64,000 nt of DNA from Caballeronia sp. SEWSISQ10-4 2 (GTDB taxonomy: Bacteria; Pseudomonadota; Gammaproteobacteria; Burkholderiales; Burkholderiaceae): the NCBI RefSeq assembly GCF_030464885.1, contig NZ_JALPRJ010000027.1, positions 45,559 through 109,558 of the forward strand. The letters run 5' to 3'. The notes below the pieces were generated by a model. That model did no database searches and was not told the DNA's origin. It saw nothing but the letters and a program-made list of their open reading frames with translations. Below are positions 60,903-64,000 of the stretch, piece by piece. The position numbers and the translations under genes are program-made. Numbering within the stretch: position 1 is the first letter of the stretch; every line of letters begins with the position of its first letter.

Positions 60903-61115
60903 ATGACTAAAGTATTGTTGAAAGAGAACGAGCCTTTCGACGTCGCCATGCGCCGTTTTCGCCGCACCGTCGAACGTACCGGCCTGATTCAGGAACTGAA
61001 GTCGCGTATGGCTTATGAAAAGCCGACCACCGAGCGCAAGCGCAAGAAAGCTGCTGCTGTTGCTCGCCTGCGCAAGCAGATTCGCCGCGCACAGTTGCCG
61101 AAGAAATTCTATTGA
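60903..61115 (+). CDS. rpsU: 30S ribosomal protein S21
   Basis: S21 (70 aa) of the small ribosomal subunit. Opens [20 protein letters not shown] and has the basic C-terminus [20 protein letters not shown] typical of the family. ATG 60903 is the family start; a 16-codon in-frame extension is spurious. In many Burkholderia a yqeY-like gene follows, but here a terminator closes the unit about 220 bp later. Confidence 0.98.
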   Translation: MTKVLLKENEPFDVAMRRFRRTVERTGLIQELKSRMAYEKPTTERKRKKAAAVARLRKQIRRAQLPKKFY

Positions 61116-61219
61116 TGGTGTTGCACGTGTGAACGGCGGCTTGCAGGTCGACCAGGTTCGATCGAAGCGCCGGGTAGCCGGGGACTTGTTCGATACGTCC
61201 CGGATGCACGCTTTGCCAC

Positions 61220-61297
61220 ATGAGTGAATCGCTGAAAAACGCGTTCCAATCTCTCTTGCGCTACTTTCGTTGGACTGTCGATAAGTCTCAAGCGTAG
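61220..61297 (+). CDS. possible 25-residue small protein
   Basis: ATG-to-TAG frame of 25 aa (MSESLKNAFQSLLRYFRW, then TVDKSQA), amphipathic with an aromatic middle. It lies between rpsU and the rpsU terminator, so it would be on the rpsU transcript. There is no clear ribosome-binding site. Only a guess. Confidence 0.25.
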   Translation: MSESLKNAFQSLLRYFRWTVDKSQA

Positions 61298-61333
61298 AGA
61301 TCTGCTTCAATCTCGCCGAAACATTCAGAACTC

Positions 61334-61370
61334 AAAAGCCTGCACGATATTAATCGTCCAGGCTTTTTGT
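61334..61370 (+). terminator. rpsU terminator
   Basis: AAAAGCCTG ... CAGGCTTTTT with an inner CACGAT/ATCGT helix, followed by T-rich sequence. The region 61,116–61,333 before it has no recognised gene. Confidence 0.85.
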
Positions 61371-61468
61371 GTCCGCTTCGACTTTGATTCGACGAATGGA
61401 TGATGCTTCCACCCACGCATCAGCATCATGATCACGCGTCAAAGCACTTTCGCGCTATGCACGACCGT

Positions 61469-61507
61469 AAACGCATAAAGCCCGGATAGACCGGGCTTTA
61501 TGCGTTT
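61469..61507 (-). terminator. very long perfect hairpin downstream of tRNA-fMet
   Basis: A perfect 17-bp stem, AAACGCATAAAGCCCGG with its complement, and the five-base loop ATAGA. It begins seven bases after the 3' end of the tRNA and is probably its terminator, although the T-run is short. Confidence 0.8.
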
Positions 61508-61513
61508 AATCCT

Positions 61514-61590
<77 letters not shown>

Positions 61591-61668
61591 AAAAAGATTA
61601 TAGCGCTAAGGACATGTCAGGTCAAACCGAATCGAAGAATATTGCTATTGAATGTGAGTGCCTTGAAT

Positions 61669-62818
61669 TTATCGCACGGGTGCGGGCTTCGACGGAGGGA
61701 GCGGATCGGTCCCACGACGCACCGCTTCCACACAACGCCGATGTTCTCGCGACAAGCGATTCAACAGCGGCAGCAAAATGATGGCGACAGCCGCCCCGCC
61801 TGCGGCGACCCAACCGAGTCCGAAAAAGAGCTTCGTATAAAGCGGCAGCGATTGCAGCGAGCCAAGATCGTTCGACGGCATGCGCGCGAAGTTGGCGACC
61901 ACACTACCGAGATACTGCGAAACACCCGTCGCGACGTAATACGCTCCCGTCATGAAGCCGCTCATGCGCGCGGGCACGTAGTGGGCGATCATCGCAAGGC
62001 CAGGTCCAGAGACCAGCAGTTCGCCGAGCGAGTACAGCCCATATCCGCTGACCATGAACCACAATGACACGCGGCCATCGACGGCATAGCGGCCGCTGAA
62101 TGCGAACACGAAAAAACCGAGCGCAACCACCATGAACCCAAGCGCATATTTCGCGGCGATCGGGATATCGTGGCCGCTTCGCGCAAGCCGCGTATAAGCG
62201 ATGGCGAGAAAGGGACTCAGCAGCATGATCCAGAGCAGATTGAGCGCCTGGAATTGCGCCGCGCTCCATGAGAACAAGCTCATGTTGAAAAGCTTGCACG
62301 TCGGGTCCACGTTGCGCAGCGCGAACAAGGTCAGCGACGTCGACATCTGCTACGTCGACATCTGCTCATAGAAGATGAAGAACAGGATGACCTGCATCGT
62401 CAGGATCAAGGCAGCGAGCAAGCCGGCACGTTCGCTTCGGTCACACTTCATCAGCATCCAGCCGAAGATCACGAGAATCGCAACGCCGGCCGCGTACACG
62501 CAGATCGCGGCCACCTGTTCGTTCTGCAGCACGAATACCGTAGCCAGACCCAAGGCCACACCGCCCGCTGCGACAAGTGAAAAGCGGCTCCAGAGCATGG
62601 GTTCGTCGTCGGGAGCGGAACCAATGTGCCCGACCGTACGGCGCGTCAGCGTGAAGTTGAGCAAGCCGAGCACCATGCCCGCGAAGCACACGGCGAACGC
62701 GGCGTGCCAGCCCCAGTGATCCTTGATCCACGGCGTTGCGAGCATCGAAATAGTCGAGCCGATATTGACCGACATGTAGTAGATGGTGAACGCGCTGTCG
62801 AGGCGCGCATCCCCGTCC
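61669..62818 (-). pseudogene. POT-family peptide transporter, N-terminally deleted and interrupted by a stop
   Basis: Proton-dependent oligopeptide transporter (POT/DtpT-like). On the minus strand DARLDSAFTIYYMSVNIGST, at the 5' limit, matches the family's second signature and continues through FFIFYEQMST, where an amber TAG (62350–62352) interrupts the frame. The frame then resumes QMSTSLTLFALRNVDPTCKL and runs to the normal end at 61669. About 140 residues of the N-terminus, including the first signature and start, are absent: the homology stops at about 62,800–62,818. Fully intact POT proteins are about 490–510 aa. The stop falls inside a 15-bp direct duplication. Not functional as it stands. 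Confidence 0.88.
62335..62364. repeat. 15-bp imperfect tandem duplication in the transporter pseudogene
   Basis: Two adjacent 15-mers, cgacgtcgacatctg and ctacgtcgacatctg (plus strand), differ at one base. On the minus strand the first reads CAGATGTCGACGTAG with the stop and the second has TCG instead. The length is a multiple of three, so frame is kept. Confidence 0.93.
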
Positions 62819-62819
62819 T

Positions 62820-62993
62820 GAACTCACGCTCACCGACTGGCCGAGGGACATGCGCCGAGCACATGCAGCGCTGCTCGGTGAGGACATCCAAATCGATCGG
62901 ATGCTCGCGCAGTCGATCACGGTTCTCGAATACATCATCATCGCTCGCAACGGCCGGTTGCCGGCGGAGATCACCTCTTCACATTCTCCCTGA
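62820..62993 (+). pseudogene. truncated reading frame, possibly mobile-element derived
   Basis: Open frame of 57 codons with protein-like composition (ELTLTDWPRDMRRAHAALLG, then EDIQIDRMLAQSITVLEYII) that ends at TGA 62991–62993. Its left side runs into the truncated transporter sequence with no start codon or ribosome-binding site. I do not recognise the family. A remnant of the 3' part of a gene is the simplest reading. An internal ATG at 62850 gives a 47-aa frame. Confidence 0.4.
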
Positions 62994-63112
62994 CCATAGA
63001 GGCCGATTGATTAGGGCGCGGCAAACCTGGCCGGGGAAGGAAGGATTGCACAGTGCTATATAGCCGTATAGCGTGCTATTTAGCGCGCAATGAGCCATAT
63101 GAGGAACGCACC

Positions 63113-63210
63113 ATGCAGATTGACCGCGACCGCCCCTGAACGATGCCAAGGCAATGGGCACGGCTTTTGAACGGTTCTCGAAGGAGCTAATGGAAAACGA
63201 GCGCATCTGA
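63113..63210 (+). pseudogene. tiny gene broken by a one-base frameshift
   Basis: ATG 63113 is preceded by a good GAGGAAC ribosome-binding site. The frame reads MQIDRDRP and stops. A shift at a run of C (63,130–63,137) lets it continue LNDAKAMGTAFERFSKELME and end at 63210. The continuous protein would have about 32 residues. The Shine–Dalgarno and the coherence of the second half suggest a small gene that lost one C. Family unknown. Confidence 0.4.
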
Positions 63211-63214
63211 TTGA

Positions 63215-63382
63215 AACACGGCGGCCGTCGTTGATCGCATCATCCGTGACTTCACGACTGATATTCTCGGGCTGGTCGGCCGCGACGACTTCATGACGCA
63301 GCTCGATTTCCGCTGCCGCGAGATGAACGGGCTGTTCCTTGGCGAGTCGTTAACGGATATCGGAAGGCGCTGCAATGCTTGA
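63215..63382 (+). pseudogene. protein-like frame without a start codon
   Basis: Open frame of 55 codons after a stop at 63212. It reads AAVVDRIIRDFTTDILGLVG, then RDDFMTQLDFRCREMNGLFL, and ends at TGA 63380–63382. Composition is like a real cytosolic protein. No ATG or GTG is suitably placed, so the start is either lost or lies in a frame upstream. It overlaps the next small frame by eight bases. Confidence 0.35.
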
Positions 63383-63473
63383 GCGGGATGTGTCGACTGA
63401 GGACTACGTCAAGGAAAAGCTCGACGCTACTATGAACGACGTCGTAGCGAGACTTCTGCAGACGAAGTACTGA
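63375..63473 (+). CDS. 32-residue small protein, unknown
   Basis: ATG 63375 to TGA 63473. Reads MLERDVSTEDYVKEKLDATM, then NDVVARLLQTKY: an acidic, probably helical peptide. It overlaps the end of the previous frame by eight bases (ATGCTTGA), the packing seen in phage or plasmid operons. Family unknown. Confidence 0.4.
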   Translation: MLERDVSTEDYVKEKLDATMNDVVARLLQTKY

Positions 63474-63496
63474 CGGTCGCTGAGAACGGGGGCGTC

Positions 63497-63700
63497 TCAA
63501 GATCCGGAAATTTGCGCACTAAGGCGGGCGTGTGCCGTCTTCGATTGCTGCGCAAACCAGTTGTCGTTGAATTGGTAACGCAACTGGTTTCCGCAATTCT
63601 CGCACGGCCATCGCATCGATCGCGCGTCGGCGTTGCTTAAACGATCGTTTGCGCAATCCCGGCACAGAGCCACAGGGCGGATTGCTGACAGTGGCGGCAT
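63497..63700 (-). CDS. putative zinc-ribbon protein, possibly a broken gene
   Basis: 67 aa starting MPPLSAIRPVALCRDCANDR and containing two CxxC pairs, CRDC and, 17 residues later, WPCENCGNQLRYQFNDNW. This spacing would fit a zinc ribbon. A second frame on the same strand, from a GTG at 63761 (MSDWVGSVSSLMQEAAVRLL), may be the true N-terminus, joined by a frameshift around 63,690. No ribosome-binding site before the ATG. No family recognised. Confidence 0.45.
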   Translation of the reverse strand: MPPLSAIRPVALCRDCANDRLSNADARSMRWPCENCGNQLRYQFNDNWFAQQSKTAHARLSAQISGS

Positions 63701-64000
63701 CGAGCAGTCGGACGGCAGCTTCCTGCATCAGCGAACTCACACTCCCGACCCAGTCGCTCACAATCGCTTGGCATCAGTGACCGTTTCGTGGGGTATAGCG
63801 GCCTGCGAGTGCTTTCACGCCACGCACTTTTCAGCAGGTGGCCATACGGCGGCCGACGACTGCGGAATCATTAAACGGCTAACGACGACGCAGAGTGCCT
63901 AGCCGAAGCCACGCACGACCCACCTTGGCTGACCATGGCCGTCGCGGTCATTGATGGCCTCCCGTCTGGCTTACCTGTCTTGCTTGCCGACGAGGTCACA
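63701..64000. other. 300 bp at the window end without a supported gene
   Basis: A plus-strand frame after a stop at about 63,873 remains open to the window edge (MAVAVIDGLPSGLPVLLADE from 63935), too short to judge. Another plus-strand frame (63633–63902) runs antisense to the zinc-ribbon frame and looks like a shadow. Confidence 0.5.

Overview
The window is chromosomal DNA of a high-GC betaproteobacterium, almost certainly family Burkholderiaceae in the Burkholderia/Paraburkholderia/Caballeronia group. Three things point there. One is a long minus-strand block ndk–rlmN–rodZ–ispG–hisS–yfgM–bamB–der–hfq–hflX–hflK–hflC–DUF2065–hisZ–purA. A second is the use of the HisZ regulatory subunit. The third is an arginine succinyltransferase cluster in the order of the Pseudomonas aru genes. 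No database search was possible. The genus is an inference from gene order, protein families and codon bias.

Layout. 1–4,650 holds the 5' part of rluD, then bamD, a DinG/YoaA-type helicase and a DUF465 gene. 4,725–10,300 holds a secreted Gln/Ala-rich coiled-coil protein, tex and kup. 10,596–28,219 is the large minus-strand housekeeping block: nucleotide and histidine synthesis, HflKC membrane protease modulators, Hfq, Der, outer-membrane assembly (BamB, YfgM), HisS, isoprenoid synthesis (IspG), cell shape (RodZ), RlmN and Ndk. 28,627–30,635 holds a BI-1/YccA membrane protein and an insertion element carrying only a tnpB-like gene, which abuts the stop codon of aroC. 30,636–42,551 is mixed metabolism: aroC, an LplT–PlsC fusion, a CBS protein, a MetY-type enzyme overlapping an alpha/beta hydrolase, a DUF962 protein, a BrkB-family protein, wrbA, a DUF2069 gene, a FAD-linked dehydrogenase and a phosphoesterase.

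42,716–48,626 is a complete AaeB-type efflux locus: a LysR regulator diverging from an outer-membrane factor, an FUSC pump, DUF1656 and HlyD. 48,633–55,841 is the arginine succinyltransferase catabolic operon (astC/aruC, aruF, aruG, astD, astB, astE), preceded by an amino-acid ABC ATPase without its permeases. 57,028–60,692 holds a protein of unknown function, an EAL phosphodiesterase, a GNAT acetyltransferase, a YigZ/IMPACT protein and a 2Fe-2S protein. rpsU and an initiator tRNA-Met follow.

The right end (61,669–64,000) is different: it is eroding DNA. A peptide-transporter (POT family) gene has lost its N-terminal third and carries an in-frame stop inside a 15-bp tandem duplication. It is joined to a cluster of tiny, partly frameshifted reading frames and a possible zinc-ribbon gene, which look like remnants of a mobile element. 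I found no CRISPR array, restriction system or clear new defence system. The least explained material is this right end, the TnpB-like gene with a non-canonical RuvC site, the 12-bp repeat carrying the DUF2065 stop codon, and the secreted coiled-coil protein.
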